From JAAYDI01 sp052034005 (GTDB taxonomy: Bacteria > Planctomycetota > Planctomycetia > Pirellulales > Pirellulaceae): a DNA stretch of 64,000 nt. How positions within the stretch are numbered: position 1 is the first letter of the stretch; each line of letters starts with the position of its first letter. Position numbers and translations under genes: made by a program. The notes below the pieces were generated by a model that worked only from the letters and a program-made list of their open reading frames with translations, was not told where the DNA came from and did no database searches. Of this stretch, positions 1-8,247 are shown piece by piece. The stretch covers positions 1 through 64,000 of the forward strand of contig JBPOJB010000045.1 in the NCBI GenBank assembly GCA_052034005.1. The letters are read 5' to 3'.

Positions 1-105
1 AGCCTGTTGAAGAACAATCAGACGAAGAAGGTCGGCATCAAGAACAAACGGCTGGCCGCCGCGTTGAACGACGAGTATCTTACGGAAGTCCTTGTGGGGA
101 AATGA
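1..105 (+). mobile_element. C-terminal tail of an ISAs1-family transposase (partial)
   Basis: The first 34 codons are open from the window edge to a TGA at 103-105. The peptide reads SLLKNNQTKKVGIKNKRL followed by AAALNDEYLTEVLVGK. This resembles the conserved end of ISAs1 (H-repeat-associated) DDE transposases, which typically close with a hydrophobic LLK, then a GIK-K-KRL segment and a D-YL--VL ending. The rest of the gene lies left of the window, so I cannot tell whether the copy is intact. The sequence after it is insertion-sequence and repeat debris. Family call is from memory of the motif; another DDE family is possible. Confidence 0.6.
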
Positions 106-116
106 TTTTTGGTGCA

Positions 117-240
117 ATCGCCCTGCACTCTGCACTCGTCTTCCCTTCTGCACTCGCCACTCCTTGTTCTGCACTCTGCACTCGTCTTCTGCTCTTCATT
201 CTCCGTTCCCCGCCCTCCGTTCCCCTTCTCCGTTCCCGCG
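117..240. repeat. Polypyrimidine low-complexity tract with short direct repeats
   Basis: On the plus strand this stretch is almost all C and T with scattered G and A. It holds imperfect repeats of a CTCTGCACTCGTCTTC-like unit in the first part and of a CTCCGTTCCC-like unit in the second. It directly follows the transposase tail. Short open frames across it are by-products of the repeat. No function is visible; slippage-prone or triplex-forming DNA is possible. Confidence 0.6.
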
Positions 241-371
241 GTGCTATAGCGCCTCTGGTGTGGTGAAAATCGGGGAAAACTTCGCCTGTCCTGTTTTGGG
301 AAGATTTGTTCCATTGGTGATCGTTTCTGGACGTCGATGAGCCGGCCCGTGTGTCCGTACCGGCGGGATAG

Positions 372-514
372 GGACGCACGAATACGCCTGGGATTAGGTC
401 CGTCCCGTTGGGACTCGGGTCTGGTGGGTGTACGCAACCCAGGGCTGCGGCCCGGCTCGCACGGCTCGCCGGGCCTTCGCCCTGGGCTGTGATACTGCTG
501 TCCCTTCGGGGCGG
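372..514 (-). repeat. Solo end of the palindromic Y1-transposase-derived element
   Basis: In inverted orientation this matches the left end of the two elements at 49541 and 50091. It carries the stop-codon end of the mini-transposase (TACGCCTGGGATTAG around 383-397), a mini-hairpin GTCCC-GTT-GGGAC at 402-414, the 49-nt two-tier hairpin at 438-486 with arms CCCAGGGC/GCCCTGGG outside and GGCCCGGC/GCCGGGCC inside, and a last mini-hairpin at 500-512 (GTCCC-TTC-GGGGC, one stem base altered). The rest of the element is absent, so this is a solo or decayed end. Confidence 0.75.
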
Positions 515-674
515 AAGAGACCGTCTTCGTGTCGCCGCTTGGCACGGCACAAGTCGTAGAGGGCCAGAGCAGATGCAAAGCAGGTAAGATGGCGCGCGGA
601 ACACCAACGACAAACGTTAACCGCTAAAACATCCTGGTTCTTTCGCGTCGCCAGGCGCACACTGCGCACAACGT
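515..674. other. Intergenic sequence, no feature recognised
   Basis: This stretch lies between the solo element end and the first minus-strand gene. I see no coding frame with family motifs, no array and no clear promoter. With the tract and repeat to its left it makes about 570 bases (106-674) without a gene. Confidence 0.5.
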
Positions 675-1142
675 CTACTCGACCAATAGCTGCCCTTCGC
701 AAACCGTCTCCTCAAGTCCGGCCACTGGGTCGACAGCCACTAGTCGGATGGTATAGGAACCGCTCTTTGACGGTGCCCTTGAGCTGCAAGAGAACGATAC
801 TCTCTGCCCGTCGACTGTCTTGTCCATGACTGCCGACTGATACGTCACCTCCCTGTTGTCCATCACGTATAGGACTAGGGCAACACGGTCGAGCTGGACT
901 GAGCTTCCTTGATCGCACTGGCACGCACCCCTCGCCACCAGTGCTTCGCTCTGTCGGAGTGCCATCGTCGTCGTCAAGACATCCTGGCCGTTGCACACGA
1001 ACTCAATAGGACTCAATGACTTGGACACTGGTGGCGGAGGTGGACCGTGAGGCTCGTCGTGTCGTGTCGCCCAGTACACGGCAACCGCCAACGCTACGAC
1101 AATGATACCACCAGCTGCCGAATATCTCTTCGCCGACAACAT
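675..1142 (-). CDS. Hypothetical membrane-anchored protein (155 aa)
   Basis: I do not recognise the family. The protein opens with a short basic stretch and one hydrophobic segment (about residues 9-25), followed by a Pro-rich linker (GPPPPP near 33-38). This suggests an inner-membrane anchor with a periplasmic domain of about 115 residues. The domain has several Cys (VCNGQD, ACQCDQ, SCSS, TVCEG) that could form disulfides, and a beta-rich look. The ATG at 1142 has an AGGAAA ribosome site about 9 bases upstream. It is the last gene of a minus-strand group with the secreted protein at 1367, the DUF1559 prepilin and the broken MauE-like gene. It may work with the pilin-like protein at the envelope, but that is inference from position. 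Confidence 0.6.
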   Translation of the reverse strand: MLSAKRYSAAGGIIVVALAVAVYWATRHDEPHGPPPPPVSKSLSPIEFVCNGQDVLTTTMALRQSEALVARGACQCDQGSSVQLDRVALVLYVMDNREVTYQSAVMDKTVDGQRVSFSCSSRAPSKSGSYTIRLVAVDPVAGLEETVCEGQLLVE

Positions 1143-1366
1143 AGATTCGATTTCCTGTTGCCACGCATCCGGGAGGTTTGCCCATCACACGTGTCGCCAC
1201 GTACGCGCGAATTGCAGGTAACACGAGGTATCATCGCCGCGCAAGTAGCACTTCACGTCTAACTCAAGCGAGTGCCCCACGCCCAGGAACTACCGGCAAT
1301 CAGACCGCTAGTTCCTCGGCGCAAACGTTGAGGTCAATCGCCATCGAATAGGCACGCGTGTGGGCG

Positions 1367-1789
1367 TCAGGGCGTGATATCGAATTCGTCGCCGATGATG
1401 AGGCCGCCCACTGGCGGACTCAGTTCGCATCTGGCCGTCTTGATGCCAACGGTCCAACCCGACTCGGGGTGAGCCACCGTACATCCCCAGGCGTTGTTCA
1501 CGGCAGTGCCATGGGTAGAATTTTTAACTGTCCACGTCTGCTGGAACCTACAACTGATACCACACGCGTAGAACGTGTCCTCTAGCGCCGTTCCGACACA
1601 GGCAATGTCGGCGTCTCTACTCCAGAGGGAGGAGTGGTTTGGCCTGGTAATACTCGACGTAGACGCTGGCGGGGATTGGCCTTGCCCGGGTTGGGCAAGC
1701 GCCACTGCACTCATGAGCACTCCCACCACCGCCAGAATGGCAGCACCACACGTCTTTGTCAATGTTGTTATAGATCGCTCTCCTTTCAA
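1367..1789 (-). CDS. Hypothetical secreted protein (about 130-140 aa), start uncertain
   Basis: An N-terminal signal peptide is clear (hydrophobic core AAILAVVGVLMSAVALA, then a cleavage-like ALAQP). The mature part has four Cys, two of them in the phrase YACGISCRFQQTW, and no family I recognise. The open frame begins with TTG at 1789, 17 bases after the DUF1559 stop. An AAAGGAG sequence lies just inside that frame, so initiation may instead be at TTG 1762 (giving MTKTCGAAIL) or at an unusual codon between. It sits in the same minus-strand run as the DUF1559 gene and is probably co-transcribed. Function unknown. Confidence 0.55.
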   Translation of the reverse strand: MKGERSITTLTKTCGAAILAVVGVLMSAVALAQPGQGQSPPASTSSITRPNHSSLWSRDADIACVGTALEDTFYACGISCRFQQTWTVKNSTHGTAVNNAWGCTVAHPESGWTVGIKTARCELSPPVGGLIIGDEFDITP

Positions 1790-1806
1790 TAGTCAGGTTC
1801 TCGAAA

Positions 1807-2691
1807 CTAACGAGTCGATTCAAAACTGTCATGGCCATTGCGCGTCGCCATTGCTCGCCATACGAACGAATCAACACCATCACTGACAAAGTCAACTCCA
1901 CCATCCGCCCACAACACAATCACACCTCCCGGATGATTGCTTGCCGCCGAGTATATGCCTTGGGCAGGATCACCTGCCGAGGGCCCGTTTGAACAAGTCG
2001 GGCTGTTCGGTGGCAGTGCATGATTGTACAACGTAATTCCGCTAGCACCGGCGATCCACGGCACTCCTATGGGCCATGAGTCGGCCGGTGAGGAAGAAAG
2101 GCAGACCTCGAGCGCACTCGCGAAGTCACTGTTGTACGGTGTAAACCTCATCGAACCCAGTGGACCGTTTGACACCGTTTCGGACATCGCAATTGTATTG
2201 GACAGGCCATCAGTGATGTCACTCTCCCGCACGTTTCTGTTCTCGCGATCGAAAACCCCATTGATGGGCTGTCCCCCCGATCCAGTGCATCCGGGGTAAT
2301 TCGTTTCTGCTGGCATCGACGACGGCACACTTGGACATTGAAACACTACTACTCGCGTATTCGCCAAGTCTTTGTTGGGAGCCAACAAGTATGGTTTCGT
2401 GATGTCGAATTGGCGGAACAATGTCTCGTGTTCAAGGTACGGAAGCAACATCACATGCAACGACAGGTGGCTGCTGGATCCCGATGCAGGAGGAAACCGT
2501 CGCTTTGCTGTCAAATGAGAATGCAGCGCTAAGCCGAACTGGTGCAAGTGTGAGCGGCACGTAGCTCGCCGGCTGGCCTCGCGCGCGTACTGAACCGCCG
2601 GTAGCAGAAGGCCGATGAGAATGCCAATGATTCCAATGACAACAAGCAGTTCAACTAGCGTGAATGCATGTCGCCTGCAGATAAGGAACAT
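1807..2691 (-). CDS. DUF1559 prepilin-like protein with type IV pilin N-terminus
   Basis: The 294-residue product starts MFLICRRHAFTLVELLVVIG, a type IV prepilin cleavage and methylation site (A/FTLVE) followed by a long hydrophobic helix. It then has YAREASRRATC and a C-terminal half with HPGGVIVLWADGGVDFVSDG. This is the DUF1559/SBP_bac_10 architecture that is greatly expanded in planctomycetes. Such proteins are processed by a prepilin peptidase and stay at the envelope; their role is unproven. ATG 2691 is preferred over the longer frame (2721) because GGAG lies 8 bases upstream of it. The start overlaps the end of the broken MauE-like frame, consistent with translational coupling. Gene order suggests one operon running down to 675. 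Confidence 0.85.
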   Translation of the reverse strand: MFLICRRHAFTLVELLVVIGIIGILIGLLLPAVQYAREASRRATCRSHLHQFGLALHSHLTAKRRFPPASGSSSHLSLHVMLLPYLEHETLFRQFDITKPYLLAPNKDLANTRVVVFQCPSVPSSMPAETNYPGCTGSGGQPINGVFDRENRNVRESDITDGLSNTIAMSETVSNGPLGSMRFTPYNSDFASALEVCLSSSPADSWPIGVPWIAGASGITLYNHALPPNSPTCSNGPSAGDPAQGIYSAASNHPGGVIVLWADGGVDFVSDGVDSFVWRAMATRNGHDSFESTR

Positions 2692-3000
2692 GACAACGAC
2701 TCCACAGTCTCCACGAGGCATTCCACGATGCCGCCCACGAACGCATCACGAAGCCCGAGAGAGCCAATGTGCGTGGCCCGACGATCAGGACAAAGAACGA
2801 GTAGCACGGCAACAATCAGCTCTGCGACCGCGACACAGACAAGCAGGACAGCAGCGCAGTCCAGTAGATGCAGCCCCCCCCCCCGCACAAAACGTCGAGA
2901 GTTTGAGACACGCAGTGAGTGAGAGTACGGCTACGCAGGCAACACGAAGAAAAGCGTCGATCGCCCAGATGTGCCCATCACCTTCGACCAAAGCCCACAT
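2655..3000 (-). pseudogene. MauE/DoxX-like membrane protein, frame broken at a G11 run
   Basis: Two overlapping minus-strand frames look like one gene. The first (ATG 3000, preceded by GGGTGAGG) gives IDAFLRVACVAVLSLTACLK, like the first helix of MauE/DoxX-type proteins. The second continues with LLDCAAVLLVCVAVAELIVA and further hydrophobic segments to a stop at 2655. The change of frame falls exactly in an 11-nt C run on the plus strand (2874-2884); one base fewer would join them into about 115 residues. The family is a four-helix membrane protein linked to redox or disulfide chemistry, but this copy is divergent and the assignment is tentative. It may be a pseudogene, a phase-variable gene, or an assembly error. 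Confidence 0.4.
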
Positions 3001-3046
3001 GGTTCTGCCTCACCCATGCGTCGGTACGCAGTCTACCCACGGGGCT

Positions 3047-3075
3047 ATTTGACTCGCGGGGCCAACGCGTGTCAA
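3047..3075 (-). promoter_or_regulatory. Sigma-70-type promoter for the minus-strand DUF1559 group
   Basis: Read on the minus strand, a perfect -35 TTGACA (3075-3070) is followed by 17 bases and a -10 of TCAAAT (3052-3047, 4 of 6). Transcription would begin near 3040, about 40 bases before ATG 3000. Confidence 0.55.
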
Positions 3076-3225
3076 GCACTTTGGGGACATTTCTCGGAGG
3101 GTGTGTAGCGCCAATCGACCCATCCAACTTCCCGTATTTAAGAGGGGGTCAGGACTCATTTATTGGCAAACGGCCGCGGGATCGGCGGCCGGCCGGGCCT
3201 GGTCGCGTGCGACGGCGGATGCCTG

Positions 3226-6200
3226 TCAGTTGGGCAGGCCGGTGTCGGCGTCGAACTCTTTGGGGTCCAGCCCGATCCCCGCGCTGAGGGCGGCGGGGTC
3301 GGTGGCCAACCAGGTGCGGAAGGTGAACGGCCGGTCCATCGACCACAGGCTGTCGGGCGGGAACGGCGGCCGGCTGTCGTCGTAGGGTGTCAGCGACTGG
3401 CCGGCGGCGCGTAGATCCGCGACGCCTTGGAAGCGCGGGTCGCCGAACCGGGTCGCGAAGAGCAACACGTCGTGCAGTTGGTCGTAGCCCGACTGGCCGA
3501 CCAGGTGGCGTTCACGCGGGCTGAAGTAGCGCAGGAAGAACAGGTTATCCTTCAGCACCACGGAGTCGGTGCTCGTATCCATGATGAGCAGGCTGACATT
3601 GTTGGGGTTGCCCAGGGTATCGCGATACGACTTGACGGCGAGGCTGTCGGTGAAGATGTTGTGGTGGATCAGCGCCGGCTCGTCGGGTGCATTTCGCAGG
3701 ATGAACGCGGCGATCATCGGCCGGGCGAACACGCTGTGTTCGATGACCAGGTTGGGGCAGTTTTCGAAGTAGTGTCCTTCCAGCTTGTTGCCGTCCACCG
3801 TGTTGCTCAGCCGCAGCTGGTCGACATGCTTGGCGACGATCAGCCGGTCGCCGGTGGTCCGGCCATCGGAGAGGACGCGCGAGATCTGGATATCCCGGCT
3901 TTCGCAGATGTTGAACTGTCCTCCCATCTGCGGTTCCCAGGCCCCGCTGTGCGAGACGCGTGCGCCGTGGTTGGCGAAGAAGAAGTTGTCGAACCGCAGG
4001 TGGCTCTTCCGGCCGATCACGAAGGCGAAGTCGATCAGCGCGTCGGCGCCGTCCAGCAGCACGAGTTCACCAGGCCGGCCGCGGAACGCGATGGGCGCAC
4101 CGGGGCTGCCGGTGGCGCGGATGCGCACGGTCTCGCGGTAGGTCCCGCCGGCGACGATCACGCTGTCGCCGACGTTGACCAGGTTGGCCGCCTGTTGGAT
4201 GGTCCGCAGCGGCTGGTCCGGCGTCAGTCCGGAGTTGTCGTCGCGTCCCTGGGGCGCCACATAGTAGGTCTTCGCCGCGTCATCGGTCGCTTTGGTTGTA
4301 AACCGCAGCAGTTGGGAGTCCACGGTGACGGGGTCGGCCACGATCGCGACCTGGTCGGGGATGGCCAGCGCGTCGATTCGGAAATAGTAGGTGGTGCCGG
4401 GGTCCAGGCCGGTGAGGCTGAAGCTGCCGAACCGATTCACATTCACCGTGGTCTGGTTCTCGACGGATGGGGACCGACCCCAGGACACGGTGGTCACTGC
4501 CGGGTGGGAGGTGAACCACTCGATGTTCGCGGTGGTAGCGCTGACGCTGTGCAGCGTCGGTCCGTCGAGCAGGCGGAGGTTCTCGCGCGGTATGTCGCGT
4601 CGCGAGGCGCCCAGCGGGTTGCCGGTGATACCGCCGCCCGCAGCGCGCACGGGATCGGCCAGCGTGACGGAGTGGCCGGCCGGTGCGAAGTCCGCGGCGA
4701 TCTCCCGGACGGCCAGATCGCGCGGCGCCTGCGGTTCGGCCCGCTCGCCGGTTCCTTCGCCGAGCTGCCAGGCGCGCTGGACATCTGCGTAGCCGTTGTA
4801 GCCGGAGTACCGGACGGCGTCCGGGGTGAACAGTTGGATCGCGGGCCCGGTGCGGTTGTCGTACAAGTTGCCGGCCAGATGCGCGCCTGTGGAGTCGGTC
4901 AGGCGGAGGGCGGCGGCGGCGAACCCGGTGAAGCTCGACTGCGTCACGCGCAGGCCATCCGTGTGCGCGGCCGTCAGCGAGGTGCCGGAGCCCAGGAAGA
5001 CGCAGTTGGCGAAGCAGATGGCGTCGCTCTGTTGAACCACGACATCTTGCGTGAAGTGGACGCGCTCGAATGTGACATGGCTGCTCGCCGCGACGCGGAC
5101 CTTTCCAGCGATAACGGCCGGCTCGCGCCCGCGACCCCTGACGATGATCGGCGCCTGCCGGGTTCCGTGGAGTGCGACGGTGACATCCTCCCGGTACAGG
5201 CCCGGCGTCAGGTACAGCGTATCGCCCGCCGACATTCCGGCCAGCGCCCTGCGGAGCGTCCCGAACGCCCGGTCGACGGAGAGGCCGTCGGCATGGTCGC
5301 GGCCGGCCGGAGCGAGGTACCGAATGTTTTCCTGATACGCGAACGCGCCGCGGTCCGCGCGGCCCGGCGCGGCGCGCCGGAACCGGGAGCGGGCCTGCAA
5401 CCGGAAATCGCCGTTGTCGGGGTCCGCGAACTCGCGGTCGAGGTCGAGATCCGGCTCCTCGCTCAGGACGACGCTGTCCAGCCCCTGCGCGGCGCCGGTT
5501 CCGGTGACGCACTGGCGGAGGTGGTTGGTGTTACCCGTCTTGCCGCACGCCACGGAATGGTCGAAGAAGTTGAAGTTCTCGCCCGCCTTGATCCAGAAAT
5601 CGTACTCGAGGTTGCCCCAGGCCAGCGAGTTGTAGACGAAGCTGGCGTCCGCTTCCCGATGGTCCGTGACGCCGCCGCGCATGGAGATCCCGTTGGCCTG
5701 GTTGAGGAACGCCACGCAGTCCCGCACCTGATCGCGCCGCGCGTAGAGCAGGTCGATGCCGCCCGTATCGTATTCGAGCCCCACGCCGCCGTTGCCCCAG
5801 GCCCGGCAGCCGGTGATCAGGTTGTCGCCGGCCGTGGTGTCGTATTCGTTGGAGACGCCGATGCCACGCCCATTCAGGTACGCCTGGCAGTTGCTGACGA
5901 CACTGTGCTGGCCGTTCTTGATGAAGATCCCGTAGGTGGCCCAGAGCGTTTGCTGGCCGTACGGCAAACCGACCGCGCTGTTGAATCCGGTCACGGTCAG
6001 CCCTTCGACGCGGACGCGCCGGGGCGTATCGAGGTAGAGGCCGTGCGTGCCGACGACAGTCAGCGTGTAGCAGTGCCGGTCGGCCGGCTGGGTATCCGAG
6101 CTGGAGACATACAGCTTTCCCGCCGCCCGATCCTGGTAGAAACGGCCCGGGGCGTACTCCAGCTCCGCGATGTTGGGGGCCCCGGGCAGCACGCGCAGCG

Positions 6201-6645
6201 TATCCAGCTCGTTGATCATCTGGATCTCGTGCTCGGCGGCGAAATCGCCCACGAAGACCCGCCGGTAATCGGGCACCGGCTGAAAGGTCGGCGCCGGGAT
6301 ATCGCCGCGCAAGAGGACGGTCCCCGGGATCTCGGCGCGGATCACCGTCTCCGCGTCCAGGCTACCCAGGTGGTCGACGACCACCGCCCCGAAGTACTCG
6401 CCGGGCCCCATGACGAGCGTCTGGCCGGGCTGAAGCGCGTTGACCGCGCGCTGCAAGCTGGCGAAGGCGGTCTCGCGCGTCGTGCCGTCTTGCGTGTCGT
6501 CGCCGTCGCGCGTGACGTAGACGGCGGCGCGCTCGGCGTCACGCGTGCCCGGTGTGGCACAGTGCGCCACGCCGCTTCCCCAGTGGCTTACCGCTGCGCT
6601 CAGGCAGACGATCAACCATACCGTGCGCACCAGGCGATGCTCCAT
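3226..6645 (-). CDS. Secreted right-handed beta-helix protein with three DUF1565-like modules and an FnIII domain
   Basis: The 1139-residue product has a signal peptide (VWLIVCLSAAVSHWGSGVAHC). Three similar modules open with a Y-V/A-x-G-x-D-x-DG-x-T-x-A-F-x-T/S-L-Q-x-A phrase: near residues 43 (YVTRDGDDTQDG), 443 (YLAPAGRDHADG) and 794 (YYVAPQGRDDNSG). Each is followed by long runs of beta-helix-like repeats with NCQAYLNGRGIGV-type turns. This is the DUF1565/pectate-lyase-like parallel beta-helix seen in polysaccharide lyases and epimerases. A fibronectin type III-like domain (about 690-790, with GLDPGTTYYFRIDAL) sits before the last module. It is likely an exported polysaccharide-binding or -degrading protein; I cannot see which polymer or the catalytic residues. 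It is divergent from the PHP gene at 6839. A 1201-codon antisense frame over it is a GC artefact. Confidence 0.8.
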   Translation of the reverse strand: MEHRLVRTVWLIVCLSAAVSHWGSGVAHCATPGTRDAERAAVYVTRDGDDTQDGTTRETAFASLQRAVNALQPGQTLVMGPGEYFGAVVVDHLGSLDAETVIRAEIPGTVLLRGDIPAPTFQPVPDYRRVFVGDFAAEHEIQMINELDTLRVLPGAPNIAELEYAPGRFYQDRAAGKLYVSSSDTQPADRHCYTLTVVGTHGLYLDTPRRVRVEGLTVTGFNSAVGLPYGQQTLWATYGIFIKNGQHSVVSNCQAYLNGRGIGVSNEYDTTAGDNLITGCRAWGNGGVGLEYDTGGIDLLYARRDQVRDCVAFLNQANGISMRGGVTDHREADASFVYNSLAWGNLEYDFWIKAGENFNFFDHSVACGKTGNTNHLRQCVTGTGAAQGLDSVVLSEEPDLDLDREFADPDNGDFRLQARSRFRRAAPGRADRGAFAYQENIRYLAPAGRDHADGLSVDRAFGTLRRALAGMSAGDTLYLTPGLYREDVTVALHGTRQAPIIVRGRGREPAVIAGKVRVAASSHVTFERVHFTQDVVVQQSDAICFANCVFLGSGTSLTAAHTDGLRVTQSSFTGFAAAALRLTDSTGAHLAGNLYDNRTGPAIQLFTPDAVRYSGYNGYADVQRAWQLGEGTGERAEPQAPRDLAVREIAADFAPAGHSVTLADPVRAAGGGITGNPLGASRRDIPRENLRLLDGPTLHSVSATTANIEWFTSHPAVTTVSWGRSPSVENQTTVNVNRFGSFSLTGLDPGTTYYFRIDALAIPDQVAIVADPVTVDSQLLRFTTKATDDAAKTYYVAPQGRDDNSGLTPDQPLRTIQQAANLVNVGDSVIVAGGTYRETVRIRATGSPGAPIAFRGRPGELVLLDGADALIDFAFVIGRKSHLRFDNFFFANHGARVSHSGAWEPQMGGQFNICESRDIQISRVLSDGRTTGDRLIVAKHVDQLRLSNTVDGNKLEGHYFENCPNLVIEHSVFARPMIAAFILRNAPDEPALIHHNIFTDSLAVKSYRDTLGNPNNVSLLIMDTSTDSVVLKDNLFFLRYFSPRERHLVGQSGYDQLHDVLLFATRFGDPRFQGVADLRAAGQSLTPYDDSRPPFPPDSLWSMDRPFTFRTWLATDPAALSAGIGLDPKEFDADTGLPN

Positions 6646-6838
6646 GATCGGGTCTCCTCAGGGTACGCCGCGATCGTAACGCGCCGCGCGCGCGAGGGGA
6701 AGCAGGCCGGCGTGCGCTGCGGCCGGGTGACTCCGCTTGATTGCGATCACGGACTTATCGTTGTAGACTGGCGGAGACGTTTTCGACGCCCGTGGGCAAC
6801 CGAACCCTCTGTGGTCACGAATCTGGGAGTGCCATCTC

Positions 6839-8197
6839 ATGTTCGCAAGATGTTCTCGCCGCGCGTTCCTCCAGACATGTGGAGCCGTTGCGGTCTCGGC
6901 ATTGGTCGACAAAACGCCCGCCTCCTCGGCCCTGGTGCCGGACTCCGGGGCGGAGCGGCGCTGGTTCAAAGGCAACCTGCACATGCACAACCAATGGTCG
7001 GACGGCGACCCGCTGCCGGAATGGGCCATTGACTGGTACAAGACGCGCGGGTACCACTTCGTCTGCCCATCGGACCACAACATCTTCCAGTCGGAGGAGC
7101 TGCGTTTTGACGGGTTCGGCTTCAAGAACCCGCCGTCCGACCTGGCCGCCTTCCAGGGCGAGACGTCGCTGTGGAAGGTCATCTCGCCCGAGCGCGGTTG
7201 GCCGAAGCTGACGCAGAACCGCGTGGATGAGACGATCGACAAGTTCGGCAAGGACTCGGTCCGCACGCTCACGGTCGGCGGGCAGACCTATGTCCGCATG
7301 ACGCCGTTTGTGGAATTGGAACGTCGGTTTGTCGAGCCGGGCCGGTTCCTCATGATCCCCGGTTACGAGCAAACGGGCGGCTGTGTCGACGACCGGCAGG
7401 TCCACATGAACTTCATCAACGTGCGCGAGGTGTTCCCCTACATTTCCGGGGAGGAGCCGCGCGCCATCCTGGAAAGGACCTGGGCCAAGGGCCGGGAGGT
7501 CTACGACGGATTGGATTATCTCTTCACGGCCAACCATCCGCTGTGGCGGTACTACGATTATTCTCCCGCCGACCTGATCGCGCTGCCTCAGATCCGGTTG
7601 TTCGAGTTGACCAACAACGGCATCGACGAGTCCTACGACGCTCACCCGGAAGGTTGGATGCCCGAGAAGTTCTGGGACGTGGTCAATGCGTATCGGGCCG
7701 CGCACGACCAGCCGTTGCTGCTGGGCATGGGGTCGGACGATCGTCATGGTTACGGCGGGGATGCCCCGGGGTGGAGCGTCGTGCGGGCCGCCAGCCTGTC
7801 GGTGACAGACCTGCTGGAGGCGATTCGCCAAGGGGATTTCTACGCCTCCAACGGCCTGGATTTCCAGGACATCCAGTTTGACGGCCGGTGCCTCTCGGTG
7901 CAGATGCTCGTCCGCGAGGAAGGCCGGTACCGAATCGAATTCATCGGCACCAAGAAGGATTACGACCCGTCCAGCCGAGTCATCGAGGTGGAGAAGGGGC
8001 CTCGCTGCCCGGCGCGCAAGATCGACCTGTATTCGGACACTATCGGCGTCGTCCTGGACACGGTCGAGGGTACGGAGGGCTCTTATACGCTCCGGCCCGA
8101 TGATCTGTACGTGCGAGCGCGGATCGTCAAGGTGACGGAGGATCGTAGAGGCGGCGCGCTGCCGCGCCCCGCGGCCTGGACGCAGCCGTATTGTTAG
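6839..8197 (+). CDS. Tat-exported PHP-domain metallohydrolase
   Basis: The 452-residue product starts with a twin-arginine type signal (CSRRAFLQTCGAVAVSALV). The mature protein has PHP-superfamily metal motifs: GNLHMHNQWSDG (HxH), FVCPSDHNIF (DH) and GMGSDDRHGYG (DxH) near the end of the barrel, with conserved His in QVHMNFIN and TANHPLW between. PHP proteins are multi-metal phosphoesterases or hydrolases; this exported subfamily occurs next to carbohydrate catabolism genes, and its substrate is not established. It is followed closely by the LamG/GH32-like gene on the same strand, so the two may be co-transcribed. The last codons and stop lie in a 13-base direct duplication (GCCGTATTGTTAG twice, 8185-8210). 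I use the first ATG; no strong ribosome site is evident. Confidence 0.75.
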   Translation: MFARCSRRAFLQTCGAVAVSALVDKTPASSALVPDSGAERRWFKGNLHMHNQWSDGDPLPEWAIDWYKTRGYHFVCPSDHNIFQSEELRFDGFGFKNPPSDLAAFQGETSLWKVISPERGWPKLTQNRVDETIDKFGKDSVRTLTVGGQTYVRMTPFVELERRFVEPGRFLMIPGYEQTGGCVDDRQVHMNFINVREVFPYISGEEPRAILERTWAKGREVYDGLDYLFTANHPLWRYYDYSPADLIALPQIRLFELTNNGIDESYDAHPEGWMPEKFWDVVNAYRAAHDQPLLLGMGSDDRHGYGGDAPGWSVVRAASLSVTDLLEAIRQGDFYASNGLDFQDIQFDGRCLSVQMLVREEGRYRIEFIGTKKDYDPSSRVIEVEKGPRCPARKIDLYSDTIGVVLDTVEGTEGSYTLRPDDLYVRARIVKVTEDRRGGALPRPAAWTQPYC

Positions 8198-8247
8198 GCC
8201 GTATTGTTAGCTGGTTCACCTCGAGCAGGCGCGGGGAGCGGTAGGTG

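Noticed and set aside
92..340. 82-codon plus-strand frame rich in Cys and His
   Set aside because: It only translates the polypyrimidine tract; composition is explained by the short repeats.
3427..7032. 1201-codon plus-strand open frame opposite the beta-helix gene
   Set aside because: It has no domain motifs and mirrors a gene with a signal peptide and clear repeats on the other strand; strong GC bias keeps the antisense frame open.
8185..8210. 13-base tandem duplication at the PHP gene stop
   Set aside because: Probably a simple slippage event; both copies contain the stop, so the protein is unaffected.
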